Shown here in pieces: positions 9,102 through 18,853 of a DNA stretch of 28,275 bases; position 1 is the stretch's first letter, and every line of letters begins with the position of its first letter. Made by a program: the position numbers and the translations under genes. The DNA comes from Chara braunii (Eukaryota; Streptophyta; Charophyceae; Charales; Characeae): NCBI GenBank assembly GCA_003427395.1, contig BFEA01000357.1, forward strand, positions 1,199,373 to 1,227,647. Direction: 5' to 3'. Below the pieces are notes generated by a model. It was given only the letters and a program-made list of their open reading frames with translations. It was not told where the DNA came from and searched no databases.

Positions 9102-10468
9102 TGACCCGTCAAAACACAGACTGAGAACACTGCTGATTTCTGAAGTTCTGTCGATGGAATGGATGCCTTGCTGAGATTCCAGCATTTTGCTGTGTTTTCT
9201 AAGTCTGTCTGTGTGTGCGTGCTTGTGACCTGCGTGCCTGTCTGAGTGCTTGTCGGTATGAGTGTGTGTGTGACCCGCAAGGGTACTTGCTTGTTTGGTA
9301 GGCCCGTAGGGCCGGTACTTACCTGTGGCCGTGGCATTGAGGGTTGTAGCGGAGGCAAACACTCAAGTGGCAAAGCTAGCGGCCCCGCGGCCCTTGGGGT
9401 AGCGGAAAAACACTCAAGTAGGCCGGTAGGCCGATACTGCACCCCACTGCACTTGGCGTGAGGGGTACGGGAGGCCGAGTAGAAAAAGACAAAGTTGGCA
9501 TTTTAGAGTCCAGTAGCGGTAGGGTAGGTCTAGGTCGGTACCAGTCCAACCAGTCTGAGTCTAGAGCCTGTACGGGTAATATCAGGGTCTGCAATGATGT
9601 TTCCCTCCGAAACGGAGGAAGTACTGGTTGCTTGGAGAGGCCGAGCGGCCTGGAAGTCACCGCCCAGGAGGCAAGTAGGCCGCTATATCAAGAGGCAAGG
9701 CGGAGAGCCCAGCCTCATTCTTCAGTGTGCAAGTTTGGCAACACACTGCTGGAGCACTGGCTGAAGTAGCGCTGGGTACCTCAGCGCTGCTGGGAGGAAG
9801 AAGCCGGAAGCTTCCACCTTGGCTATGGTGGAGCTCTACCGGGAGGAGGAGGAGGGAGAAGGGGACCAAGGGGGAGAGTGGCGAGGCACTTACTGGCTAT
9901 GGTAGACACCATCTTCATCTCCTTGCTAGGCGCTGCATCAGGAAGGCCCCAGTGGGGGTAGTGCCGCATCAAGGAAGCTCGGGACAGAGTCAGGCATGGT
10001 GGCTGAGTGGGCAGCGGCATAGCTGCATGGTGATGACCTTGGAGTAGGGCAGCGACATAGCTGCTTTGTGTTGTCCTTTGGACAGGAGGCTGAAGCCTCA
10101 ACAATCCACCATAGCCTCGGCTTGTATGTAGAGGTAGAAGAAGGGTGGCCATGGCTATGGTGGACCTCATGTTGTGCCTGCAGTAGAAGTGGGATTCGGA
10201 CATGGATTCTGGTTCAGTCATTCAACATTATTATTGTTATTTCTTATTTGAATAAGAGGGAGGAGATAAGGAGGAAGAGATTGGTTGGCGAAGAAGAAGA
10301 GCCTTGACATTGGTCTATGCTGGAGTACATCATCATCTTCTTCTTTCGCACTGCTTCTTCTTCTTCTTTTCCTCTCTTTCCTCTCAAGTTCATTCATTTC
10401 TTTTTGCAATTGGATGGCATTGTACTTTCAGATGAATGTATACTTCGAAATTGGCCAGGATCGTAACA
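9097..10468 (+). repeat. Right LTR of element 1 (1,372 bp)
   Basis: Starts TGTAATGACC right after the polypurine tract and ends tcgtaaca (CA at 10467-10468), giving standard TG...CA termini. Its last ~627 bp match the left LTR; its first ~745 bp have no partner in the window. Within the unique part a segment is imperfectly repeated (gtagcgga...aaacactcaagt near 9346 and 9399; a gtagggcc-type motif near 9305 and 9425). The shared part contains the palindrome cttatttgaataag and CTT-rich tracts. Confidence 0.92.
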
Positions 10469-12290
10469 CTTGTCTACAGAGCCATAGTGAAGCTCCTGGG
10501 GTGATGCGTGAACTCTAACTTTATGGCATCGTCCATTGAGGCTCCCTGCAAGCGCCAGTCCTTTTGTTACTTCTCTATTGCTATGTGTACCCCTGGGAAC
10601 ATTAAAACAAAAGGGGCGCTTGTTGAACCATGTGCACTTTCGCGATCCACCTGGAGTGAGTAATTGAGCTAGTGAACCTATAACTAGCCCTCAGGACAGG
10701 TTACTGGCTCAATTATTGTGTCCATGTCAAGACAGTGAGAAGGACCTGCCCTGACATGGTTAGGCGATTGCCAGCCGCCTGTAAACTGAGTTAGCAAGAG
10801 TCTCAATCTTGATGACATGATCTGAGGGTTAGTGGGCTGATATTCAACCACGTTACCTTATCCAATTGATGGGAAAGAGGAAAATGCTGCAAAAGGTTGC
10901 TTATCTCCTAGCTAAATTCTCGTTTGATGGTGATTAGAGGATTCTGTTCTACTTGGCATATGATTGAGTGCAAGTTAATCCTTTTGGTATCTTGCGGTGA
11001 TGAGAAGGCTCAAGGAACTGAACGAGGGAAACTATGTGCTATGCTTGGGATTGGGGAAGCGCTTCACTGGATCTAGATGTCATGAGCCAACGAGACCAGG
11101 ATCCATAACTTACCTATGTGCGCCAGTCACGCTTGATGCTTTGTCGTACTGACCTGGTTAGGAGACACGTCGTATGCTTGAGGTCTCGACCCATTTAGTC
11201 ATGAAAAGCATCTCTCCCATGGAAAATCTTAATGTATATTCGGTCTGGAGTAGGAACGTTCAAGTTTGTGGATGTAACGTTGAGCACAAAGTGACCCTGC
11301 AGACAGATCTAATTAACGAAGCTCGGATAGGTCCCGCGTCTTGATCTCCTCATAACAAGAGTGATCAGGGACGAGCATTGTAATGACATGCAGAATAAGG
11401 AGGGGTCATGCATCTGGACAATGGCATTCAGGGTGATTGAATAGAGTGTGGGCTGTCTTAGACAAAGTACCCTGAGTGATTATGTTTTGTGTGAGAGATC
11501 TCAGTGCCGATCCCGCCTGCACTTTTACAACTGTGTATGGCACTGTATGCCACAATTCTTACTGCAGCGTATCTGATACTGCACGTGTGCGATTACAGTT
11601 TTTTAAATCTGGCCTACTCTTGGGCGATTGACATTCTGAAAGAAGGGTCTGAATACTATTTAAGACAGTCACAGGGACGGTATTAAAATTGATCTGTGGC
11701 TGACTCCTCTGATTGCTATCACCTGTTTAGGAAGGCTTGATTTTACATGGACCACTACCAGCTAGGGTAATGTTTCAGTTGCACTGAATTGTATTCGAAC
11801 AGTCCTGGGAAAGGCCGTCCTGTGCGTAAGTGAGTTGCCTTCGGTTGCTCTTCTTCTAACACTTTAACAGGAATGGGTCATTTTAGTAATCGTTATACCG
11901 TCATGATCACTCTTGGGGACTAACGTTGTATCATGACACGTGGAAATTAGCGTAGAAGCTCTACATTGTAAATGGATAGAGGTAATAGCCAACGGTACTT
12001 GATGCTTTCGGCAGACTGAGAATCTTGCAGTGATCCTTTAATCAGAGTCACTGCGATTTACTGTTTGTAGGCGTTTAAATTAGTGTTTTTTCCATCAGAC
12101 CCGCAAATGCCTTCTGGACCAATTGAGTTCCAGACGGGTTTCTAAGTGGTAGCAGACAACACTTAAAACTATCGATGGGCAGATGTTGTGATTAAAGGTA
12201 TCTGCTGGGCATATATGTATGAAAGATTAAAGTGGGAACTACCTATGCAGCACTCAGGCATGTTTTCGTGACTAAGTAAAGTCCTACGAT
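10469..12290. other. 1.8 kb without a recognisable gene
   Basis: No frame above about 60 codons has convincing composition, and no repeat with the rest of the window was seen. A tgtaatgacatgcag at about 11379 resembles an LTR start (compare TGTAATGACC at 9097) and could be the left edge of element 2's LTR, but no matching second copy was found. Confidence 0.55.
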
Positions 12291-12307
12291 ATCTATCTAT
12301 CTATCTA

Positions 12308-12344
<37 letters not shown>
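12291..12344. repeat. ATCT/AT compound microsatellite
   Basis: Five ATCT units (12291-12310) run into about 17 AT units (12311-12344). Confidence 0.95.
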
Positions 12345-12347
<3 letters not shown>

Positions 12348-12364
12348 GATGAGTAATACTCATC
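12348..12364. other. Perfect inverted repeat next to the AT tract
   Basis: gatgagtaatactcatc is an 8-bp perfect inverted repeat around one central base, four bases after the AT microsatellite. It could extrude as a small hairpin. It contains CTGATGAG on the minus strand, but no following GAAA strand, so it is not a hammerhead. Confidence 0.6.
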
Positions 12365-12464
12365 AGCGACTCAATACCGCTCGTGGTCGAGGAGTGTTCT
12401 TCATCCTTCAGTATGGGCTGTCTGAGTCGTCTGGCAACCTCGTGACATAGGTCGTGGAATAGTC

Positions 12465-12710
12465 ATGAGGGAGGACGAGCTTTTGGTGGTGAAGATCAGA
12501 TCGAACAGGGACAAGAGAAAGGGGTGGGAGGAAGAACCTTACCAAGATATAAAATTTCATAGGGAGACTCTGTGTGAACATGCAGCCCGGACAATAAAAG
12601 AGGAAAAATATATTGAGTACGTAATTTATTTCTATGGGCTCGACGACAGGCTGCACAGTACTAGTTCCTCTCTAGAAACGGTGGAACAGGCCAGGGCAAG
12701 CCTTGTATGA
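12465..12710 (+). CDS. Small ORF of unknown function (81 aa)
   Basis: ATG-initiated frame rich in Glu, Lys and Arg at the N-terminus, with a Tyr-rich segment (Y-I-E-Y-V-I-Y-F-Y-G) near residues 49-58. No family is recognised. It lies on the same strand, 350 bp upstream of the 218-aa ORF. Its order (P-Y-Q, a hydrophobic strand, then a helical end) faintly resembles the repeated domain described downstream, but similarity is too weak to claim. It could be a relic or a chance frame. Confidence 0.25.
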   Translation: MREDELLVVKIRSNRDKRKGWEEEPYQDIKFHRETLCEHAARTIKEEKYIEYVIYFYGLDDRLHSTSSSLETVEQARASLV

Positions 12711-12820
12711 GCTCTGCAGTGCTCGAATCACCACCCTCAGAACGCTATCAACTTTGAACAACAACAGATTGCAGCCTCCTCCTGCAGCGTGATGACACGG
12801 GGAATCACGATTCAGTGACT

Positions 12821-12931
12821 CAATACTCAGGCAATACTCAGGCAATACTCAGACAATACTCATGCAATACTCAGGCAATACTCACGCAAATACTCAGGCA
12901 ATACCCAACCAATATTCAAACAGTACTCAAG
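12821..12931. repeat. 11-bp minisatellite, 10 units
   Basis: Ten consecutive units of the consensus caatactcagg, one of them 12 bp, decaying towards the right end (caatattcaaa, cagtactcaag). The core gactcaatac also occurs once at about 12367. The array ends 132 bp upstream of the ATG of the 218-aa ORF and could sit in its promoter or leader. Confidence 0.92.
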
Positions 12932-13063
12932 TAGACTTTTAATCAAAGCCTAACCGATTATCCTCAGTTCAAACAGCTCGAGATCTACAGTCAAAGACGA
13001 TCAACACAGATTTACTTTTCTTACCCCATCCTAGAAATCAGTTTCGGGTATCTGTCACGACAT

Positions 13064-13720
13064 ATGAGTACGGTACAATCACTCTCAGTTCCAGAGACTG
13101 TCCTAGCCAGTCTCAACAAGATCTCCTCCAAGGATGCCTTCCAGTACAAATATGTTAGTGCCACTGGCTTCAGGCAGGGCAACATGACAATCTATGTCGT
13201 TCTCACCAATTTTACAGGCTGTACTACCCATGACCTGAGATCCTATGTAAAGAAGGGCAAGGAAACTCGCGAGTACTTCGACACAGTCTGGATAGCAGCA
13301 GCCAAATACCTTGAAGAGAGAGAGAGGGAACTTGATGGGAGTGGTACTAAGTTGATCTGCAGCTTCGGGCCAAAGCTCCATACAGACTATCCGAGGCTTC
13401 CAGTACCCTTCACTCTTACGAAAGGCTCTTGTTGGGGCGACCTGATAGATTTGGCAAAGAGGTACATTTCACCTGCAGTGATCGATTACGAGGCAGTGAC
13501 AAAGCCCTCAGAGTTCCCACATCTCAGACGAGGGATTTTCTCTCAGCCGTATCTTCCTACACTATGGGAGGAGTTTTGTGCCATGGTTGATTTCCATATC
13601 ATGGGACTTGGATGGAAGAGTTCGGAACCCGCTGGCTATAGGTGGCTCTATATACAGAGACCACAACCTCAGAAAGTACGGGGACATTCCACGAAGCACA
13701 AGAAACGCACAACAAAGTGA
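13064..13720 (+). CDS. Intact 218-aa protein with an unrecognised domain (copy D1)
   Basis: An uninterrupted ATG-started frame in a neighbourhood where almost every other coding region is broken. Residues 9-145 form a domain that recurs, decayed, at 14508, 14998 and 15338. Shared landmarks are L-x2-L-x-K, a lone F-x-Y, G-N followed by a hydrophobic strand I-x-V-V-L, Y-V-K-K, E-x-F-x3-W, a helical L-E-E-R-E-R-E-L, and R-L-P-V-P before W-x-D-L-I-D-L-A. The C-terminus is basic (K-H-K-K-R). There is no signal peptide or membrane span. It lies upstream of the element 2 PBS, so it is either inside a very long 5' LTR or a separate gene captured from or by the element. I do not recognise the family; a Gag-like structural role is only inference. 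Confidence 0.6.
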   Translation: MSTVQSLSVPETVLASLNKISSKDAFQYKYVSATGFRQGNMTIYVVLTNFTGCTTHDLRSYVKKGKETREYFDTVWIAAAKYLEERERELDGSGTKLICSFGPKLHTDYPRLPVPFTLTKGSCWGDLIDLAKRYISPAVIDYEAVTKPSEFPHLRRGIFSQPYLPTLWEEFCAMVDFHIMGLGWKSSEPAGYRWLYIQRPQPQKVRGHSTKHKKRTTK

Positions 13721-14126
13721 GAAACTGAGCATGAGATTTAGAGGGATGAGTGAGGACTCTTGACTGGGGCTGGCCGTGTTCCCTACATGTGTACTTTCTG
13801 AGGTTATTATGAGTTCTCATTCTTCCCTCATCTGACTTTGTTTTTGTCATTGCGTGAGTCAGTCGGTCTTGCTTTTTGCATTGTTCTTGCTTGATGATTG
13901 CATTTGTGGATGATTCTGTCACAGTTCTCAAAATCAGTAAACTGGAAAATTGATGCATGCATGACACATCATAACTTTGTGATTATTAACTGCATGAGTC
14001 AAAATAAAAGATTCCTAAGACCGGGGACTGGCGAAGACCGCAATTGAAGGGTCTCGCTCGAAGCCGGGCGCACACAACAGGAAGGGATTTGCTTTAATTT
14101 ATTTATTTTATTTATTGCAAGCACCA
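13721..14126. other. U3-like region upstream of element 2, left edge not found
   Basis: About 400 bp with T-rich stretches and no coding frame of note. It runs into a TATA box, a short R-U5 and a PBS, so at least its right part should be the U3 of element 2's left LTR. No second copy of this sequence was found after element 2's integrase. Confidence 0.5.
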
Positions 14127-14134
14127 TATAAAAT
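14127..14134 (+). promoter_or_regulatory. TATA box in the putative left LTR of element 2
   Basis: TATAAAAT lies about 63 bp before the presumed LTR end (terminal CA at 14196-14197). Transcription would start near 14155-14160, leaving a short R-U5 of about 40 nt. Position and strand fit an LTR promoter. Confidence 0.55.
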
Positions 14135-14201
14135 CCTGTGTGACAGCCTGTTGGCTTTTCGGTCGCCAGAAGAGGCCCGGATGAAAAAAGTGCGACAAAA
14201 A

Positions 14202-14220
14202 TGACGCCGTTGTCGGGGAC
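14202..14220 (+). other. Primer-binding site, Asp-tRNA type
   Basis: tgacgccgttgtcggggac matches the complement of plant tRNA-Asp 3' ends (TGGCGCCGTTGCCGGGGA) at 16 of the first 18 positions; both mismatches are G-to-A or C-to-T. This PBS type is known from plant Athila/Tat-like elements. It lies four bases after a CA that can serve as the LTR terminus. Confidence 0.82.
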
Positions 14221-14507
14221 ATGAAAAACTTTCGTGTCCGGAACGAGTCTGGGTCACCAAGCAGCTTTGAGCTTTGATTAGGCCTTGAGAACTGTTGACA
14301 ATTTCTGAATTTTCCAGACTTATTTTGCAGTTTTTTCTTGAGTCATTACTCTCTTAAGAAAGCCTAGTTACTAACTGAGTCTTATTTTTCCTTGTGTGAG
14401 GAACCACGTTGGACTGGAGAAGGAGATTGATATTACTGTCAGGAGAGAATGAGGCTTGATCTCAGGTATGCCTCATGAGCCTATGATGTCCTTGGAACAT
14501 CAAGAGC

Positions 14508-14900
14508 TTGGAGACTTCATCAAGAATGCTAACTTCTGATGCATTGAAAGAACTCTCGAAAGTGACTACAAAAGGGATATTCCCCTATCAATATGAGCAT
14601 TGTTGGGTCTACCGTTCTGGCAATTCGGCCATCAGCGTAGTGCTGGCTCGCTTCTTGGAGGGAGATATCTATGATATCTGTCCTTATGTCAAGAAGGCAG
14701 ACTGTGACGAAGGGGAGACCTTTAACTAGCTATGGGGCATTGCGATCCAATCTCTTTATGATGAGAAAGCAGACCTAATCAAGCAAATGAAGAGAGTGGA
14801 ATGAGGTGTAATGCCAGTAACATAATAGACTGTTCCGATCCCTCCTATACCTGACAACTAGTGTGATGGGACTAACTGGTTACCAATCATCAACATGGTA
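14508..14900 (+). pseudogene. Decayed copy D2 of the unrecognised domain
   Basis: The frame is open to a TAG at 14727, continues to a TGA at 14802, and further in the same frame shows P-I-P-P-I-P then N-W-L-P-I-I-N. It aligns with the intact ORF: L-x2-L-S-K, F-P-Y-Q-Y, R-S-G-N-x2-I-S-V-V-L, I-Y-D-x3-Y-V-K-K, E-T-F-N-stop-L-W-G-I-A, and the proline motif before the W-x-P-I-I-N segment. An ATG at 14468 in another frame may be the original start, followed by a frame break near 14530. Function unknown. Confidence 0.5.
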
Positions 14901-14997
14901 CTGAAGTGGGAAAAATAGGTGTATTGTCATGAGAACGAGGGAGATCTCAGCAGAAGAAATCGAACAATGAAGGTCAAAATTTGGCAGAGGTTCAGGG

Positions 14998-15335
14998 TCG
15001 AGCAATGAAAGGGTTGAAAGACTCGTACAATCGTTGAATGCACTAAGTAAGAAAGAAGTGTTCCCATATGAGGTTGTCAAGCATGAGATGGTAGAGAGTG
15101 GATGGGAGCAGGAGCGATCTGGGAGATGCTGGGATTTGCTGAAGAGGTTGTATTGAAAGAGAAAGAGAGACTTGAGAGGGAAAATAAATGTTTTATTGGG
15201 TCAACTCGATTTACTATCTTTGAGGGACTCCCAGCTCCTCCCTTACCTAATGTCAATCCATCGAGAGACAATTGGTTTGCCATGATAAAATTTGCATGGA
15301 AAGTGAAGAGAGTCCAAGAAAGATACTCTCAGTAG
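14998..15335 (+). pseudogene. Decayed copy D3 of the unrecognised domain
   Basis: The first part (14998-15100, one frame) has L-V-Q-S-L-N-A-L-S-K, E-V-F-P-Y-E-V-V, then a frame change. The second part (15102-15335, another frame) has A-I-W-E-M-L, a long charged helix, G-L-P-A-P-P-L-P and D-N-W-F-A-M-I-K-F-A. Relative to D1, the central stretch with the I-x-V-V-L strand and Y-V-K-K is missing, so about 35 residues appear deleted at the frame break. It ends in TAG at 15333. Confidence 0.45.
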
Positions 15336-15337
15336 CC

Positions 15338-15843
15338 AGGATAACTACTGTTAGGGACAAACTTTATGAGATGACAAGGTATGATAATCCTTTTATCATC
15401 CTGAGACATGAGACTTGTGGAAGATGACATATAATATTTCATATTTCTGTAGTTAAATTTTTGAACTCTGACAGTTTGGATGTGAGGGTTTACTCTTTTA
15501 CCTGTCTAGAGGAGGAAGTTGACTACTTGGAGTATTTGAAAGAGGCGTATGTCAATCTTGAGCGGACAAAAAAGTGGTTGGAGAAGCTAAGAAGGAAAGT
15601 AACATGGGGAGTGAGAATAAGATAATTTGAAAGGCTCCCTGAGTTCTTAGTTGCGGAGGGATTTGAAGACAGAAGAGATTGGATGCTTCTACTGGAGGCT
15701 ATTGCTGAGATTGGTAGAGCAAGGGAGAAAGACTCTATTATGATGATAAAATCCTTACTTTTGAGTACCTTTGAGCACAGGTTCGAAATCCCTGATTATG
15801 CCCAGCCTGAGATCTATTTTTTCGATGTTTCCTATAATGGTTA
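15338..15843 (+). pseudogene. Decayed copy D4 of the unrecognised domain
   Basis: A single frame with only two stops (TGA at 15425, TAA at 15623) over about 168 codons. It starts V-R-D-K-L-Y-E-M-T, then N-P-F-I-I-L-R-H, I-S-V-V-K-F-L at the position of I-x-V-V-L in D1, a charged helix with Y-L-E-Y-L-K, E-R-L-P-E-F, and D-W-M-L-L-L-E-A-I-A at the position of W-x-D-L-I-D-L-A. The order of landmarks matches D1-D3, while pairwise identity is low. It begins directly after copy D3. Confidence 0.45.
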
Positions 15844-15846
15844 ACG

Positions 15847-16408
15847 ATGCCCAGCTTGGTTGAACAGTTAACATTCGGGGTTGTACTGGAAAGAAGAATA
15901 ATCAAGATAGAAGAGACTCTTCGGATCTCTAACACAAACCTCTCTCCCTTGGATGAGCTTGAGTTCTTGCAACCTATTCTTGATCAGATGAGAGGTTCTG
16001 CCCTGAGAGCTATTACTGACCAGACTGAGATTAACTACCTACTGAAGGTAGTGAAAGTGGGAGTTACTGAAAGAATATCCTATCAGTCTTATAGGGAACG
16101 AGTCTCTCTTGCTAGAAGGATTGACACCGGATCATAAGCCATGCAATTTGATTATAAGATTATAGACTTGACTCGATATTTTATGATTCGGGGGTACTGT
16201 AAAACAGTATAATAAAAGACTGAGTAGGGATGATGAAAGAGAGTTGATTGAAGATTACATTGGAAGGCTGAGAAGGATTGCTTTGCCTTTGATCACTATC
16301 CAGTCTATTATTGCATATACTCTTTATGTACAAAATTCTCAAGGGGTAGAGCAAACAAGAGAAGAGAGAAACGAGCCTGTATCCCTTCCGAGAATGGTGA
16401 AAGATTGA
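15847..16408 (+). pseudogene. Decayed helical coding region before element 2 gag
   Basis: The first frame (15847-16137) encodes about 96 mostly helical, charged residues with no recognised motif and continues past a TAA at 16135. A frame change near 16200 leads into an open segment (16205-16408) containing R-D-D-E-R-E-L-I-E-D-Y-I-G-R-L-R-R and ending V-K-D-stop. It lies between the repeated-domain copies and gag on the same strand, so it may once have joined them in one long precursor. Immediately after it is a 17-base A run (16408-16424). Confidence 0.4.
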
Positions 16409-16424
16409 AAAAAAAAAAAAAAAA
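16408..16424. repeat. A17 homopolymer
   Basis: Seventeen consecutive As between the upstream coding relic and gag of element 2. It could be a slippage product or the scar of a retroposed transcript end; no target-site duplication was seen around it. Confidence 0.9.
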
Positions 16425-16479
16425 GAACAAAAGTGACAGAAAGAGAGAAGAAAGTATCCGGGAAAAATCTATGGTCAAG

Positions 16480-18200
16480 ATGGCTGATCGTTCGAGACCT
16501 AACTAATCTGCAGGGACCAATGAAGAGGCCTTGGTTGGGGTTATACGGGAATTGGTCGAGAGAGTCGACACAATCAAAGGAGGATCAGATATCGCAAGAG
16601 CAAAGAGACCAGATGAGAGAATTCCCTGTTTCAGAGGACCTAAAGTAAATGATTTTCTGGACGAGTATGAATTCTTTGGGCTTAGTTATGGCTGGACATA
16701 CAATCAACGACTTAAGCACCTTCTATCTTACTGTGGCACTAACTCGAGGTTGGTTGTTCAGGAGTTGATGGAAGGGGCCACTACATGGGAAGAGGTCAAA
16801 GAGAGAATGAAAAAGAAATTTGAGAAAGACTCGGTTCCAACTACAACCAAGGATTTACTCAACATCTGAAGAGCTAAGTATGACACTTTCAATGTTTTTC
16901 TTCAGACCTTCATCCGAACAGAAGGAGAATCTCATATTTGGACGAAGCTCAGAGATGCCATATGTTTTTGACAAATTTTACTGACACTGAAAGGCAGGCA
17001 GTTCTCAATCAGGCTCACCATTATCCTCTCTGATGGGATGCGATGATTGCAATTGTTAGAACTCTACCTACAGTTTCTCATAAGAAATGGTCACTGAATC
17101 AGATCAATACATTGGCCAAGGACTGGGAGACTAAGAATGGTATGAACAGAGGGAACAATCTGAGTGCTGAAAATATTATTCAAGGAGTGATGGCCAACTA
17201 TATGCCTGCAAACCATGTTGTGGATGAAAGAGGGAAGAAGAAGGCTGAAAGTGAAGAGGAAGAGGATGATGATGATGAGGATTATGACAAGAAGGGAGAT
17301 TTGTCTAGATCTAGAAAGAATGGAGGGAATGGTGACAGAGGAACCAGAGAAAGAAGAAAATATGATGATCATCCTAAGAAGAGTTTTGTTTGCTATTATT
17401 GTGGTGAAATAGGTCATACTACCACTTATTGCAGGCCTCTTGAGGAGGATGTGAAGAGTGGGGTGGCAAAGAAGGATGTTATGGGCCACGTCTGTGATAA
17501 CTCATGGAACAAGTTGGATCCCAGGCATCCAGGAGGTATGATACTTCTTGCTCTTAAACATGATGAAAAGATGAAGAAGAAGAAGAATAAGAGAAAGGTT
17601 AATGTGAATATTCATTTTCTTATTGATGAATTGCCTAATGAGCTTGTGCAGGAAACAAGTGACCCTCATACCACGATCGAGTTGTCTCTGCAATCCTTAA
17701 CATTGACAGAGGATGCGTCTGATGAGGCTTTTGCAAGTGCGTCTTCATTAGAGGGGAATTTTACTTCTCAGAACCCTTCAGAATCAGTAGAATTTTCTTC
17801 TAATGAAACGACTCGCTTTCTGGTCAACATGATGTCATTTGACGGTGACCTACCTCCAGAACTTCTCATGGAACCTAGTGTTGTGCTTGGTGAAGTGAGA
17901 AACCTTCAAGCACGCTTGACGCCCCAAATGATAGAGGAAAAGAAAATAAGGAAAGTTGAGGAGTCTCTGATTAATATTCTTGACGATCTAGAGCCAGAAC
18001 TTCCGCATAGGAAGAATGAGCAAGGAAGGAAGAGGAAATTTATTATCAAGAATGATTTGGAAGACGAGACTGTGATTACTGACATGATTACTAAAATGTT
18101 GGAAGAGACAGAAGTGACCCTGTCCTTCAAGGAACCAATGACTCTAGCACCTAAGCAGAGAGAAGAACTAAAGAAGTTGATTGAGAAGAAGAAATTATAA
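16480..18200 (+). pseudogene. gag: Gag of element 2
   Basis: ATG at 16480, TAA after eight codons (16504), then open to a TGA at 16867. The capsid-like part has P-C-F-R-G-P-K-V-N-D-F-L-D-E-Y-E and W-E-E-V-K-E-R-M-K-K-K-F. A frame change lies near 16925-16935, a TGA at 17031, and then a frame open for 388 codons to 18198. That part holds an acidic-basic linker and a CCHC zinc knuckle C-Y-Y-C-x3-GH-x4-C (17391-17432), followed by a long Glu/Lys/Asp-rich spacer. The TAA at 18198 separates gag from the protease in the same frame, so gag and pro may have been one continuous frame without a frameshift signal, unlike element 1. Confidence 0.82.
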
Positions 18201-18853
18201 GTTAACTATTTGGGATCAATTTTTCCCAGTCAGGTGAACAGATCACTGCCAGGTTGCAAGATGAGATTCGCAACCATGGGATGTGGGCACCTGACCATTT
18301 ATGTTAATCAAGTGAAGATTCGAGCCTTAGTGGACTCTGGGGCTGAGATGATACTTCTTTCTCGGAGAACAATGGAGGCTTGTGACTTGCCTATTGATAG
18401 ACCTGCACAAAACATACTGAGTAATATTGCATGATAACTTTTTGTGGCTGGATTTATTGACAATTTGCCTATCAGAGTTGGGACTATGTCAGTTGAATTA
18501 CTGGGTTTTGTAGTGCCTGAACCGGACCACGATTGTATCTTAAGCACTCCATTCATGCACAAAATGGAGGCAGTCCAATTTTTCAGGTCGAGGGGTCATC
18601 CTCGATCGGCCTACAAGATCCGGAGACTGCTCAGGAACAAACCTTTATGGTGTGCACTAAAAATGATTTCAAGCATCGATTGTCAGTTAATTCAATCAGA
18701 AAAGAAGAGTCTACTGAAAGGATTAGGAGACTAAGAGAAGAAGGCAAACAAGAGGTTAAAGAAAAAATTTCAATGGGTACTAATCAAGTCTTGAAAATGA
18801 TAAAAACCCTTGGTAATCTCAAAGATGAAGACGGACAAATTGAAGCATTTTAG
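18201..18853 (+). pseudogene. pro: Aspartic protease region of element 2
   Basis: Continues the gag frame. The active site A-L-V-D-S-G-A-E is intact (DSGA at 18333-18344). Two adjacent stops (TGA TAA, 18432-18437) interrupt the fold; the same frame then resumes with V-A-G-F-I-D-N-L-P-I-R-V-G and D-H-D-C-I-L-S-T-P-F, the counterpart of the second retropepsin motif. A frame change near 18560-18590 leads into a Lys/Glu-rich linker (to 18853) joining protease to RT. Confidence 0.8.

Larger units (their letters stand above)
1474..10468 (+). mobile_element. Element 1: Ty3/gypsy chromovirus LTR retrotransposon, non-autonomous as written
   Basis: In order: truncated left LTR (1474-2148), initiator-Met-type PBS (2150-2161), leader, gag (3555-5174), protease, reverse transcriptase, RNase H, integrase, chromodomain (to 9101), polypurine tract (9083-9096) and right LTR (9097-10468). 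Protease-RT-RNase H-integrase order defines Ty3/gypsy, and the C-terminal chromodomain places it among chromoviruses. By-eye comparison of the shared ~627 bp of the two LTRs gives about 22 substitutions (roughly 96-97% identity), mostly transitions. Pol carries six stops, one frame break and an altered RT catalytic motif. Target-site duplication cannot be tested because the left LTR lacks its 5' end; the base block after the right LTR is cttgt. Confidence 0.92.

Noticed and set aside
11379-11393. tgtaatgacatgcag as left end of the element 2 LTR
   Set aside because: It resembles an LTR start but has no second copy downstream of element 2, so the boundary cannot be supported.
12345-12380. Second hammerhead near the AT microsatellite
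   Set aside because: CTGATGAG is present on the minus strand, but no GAAA strand or cleavage triplet follows the hairpin.
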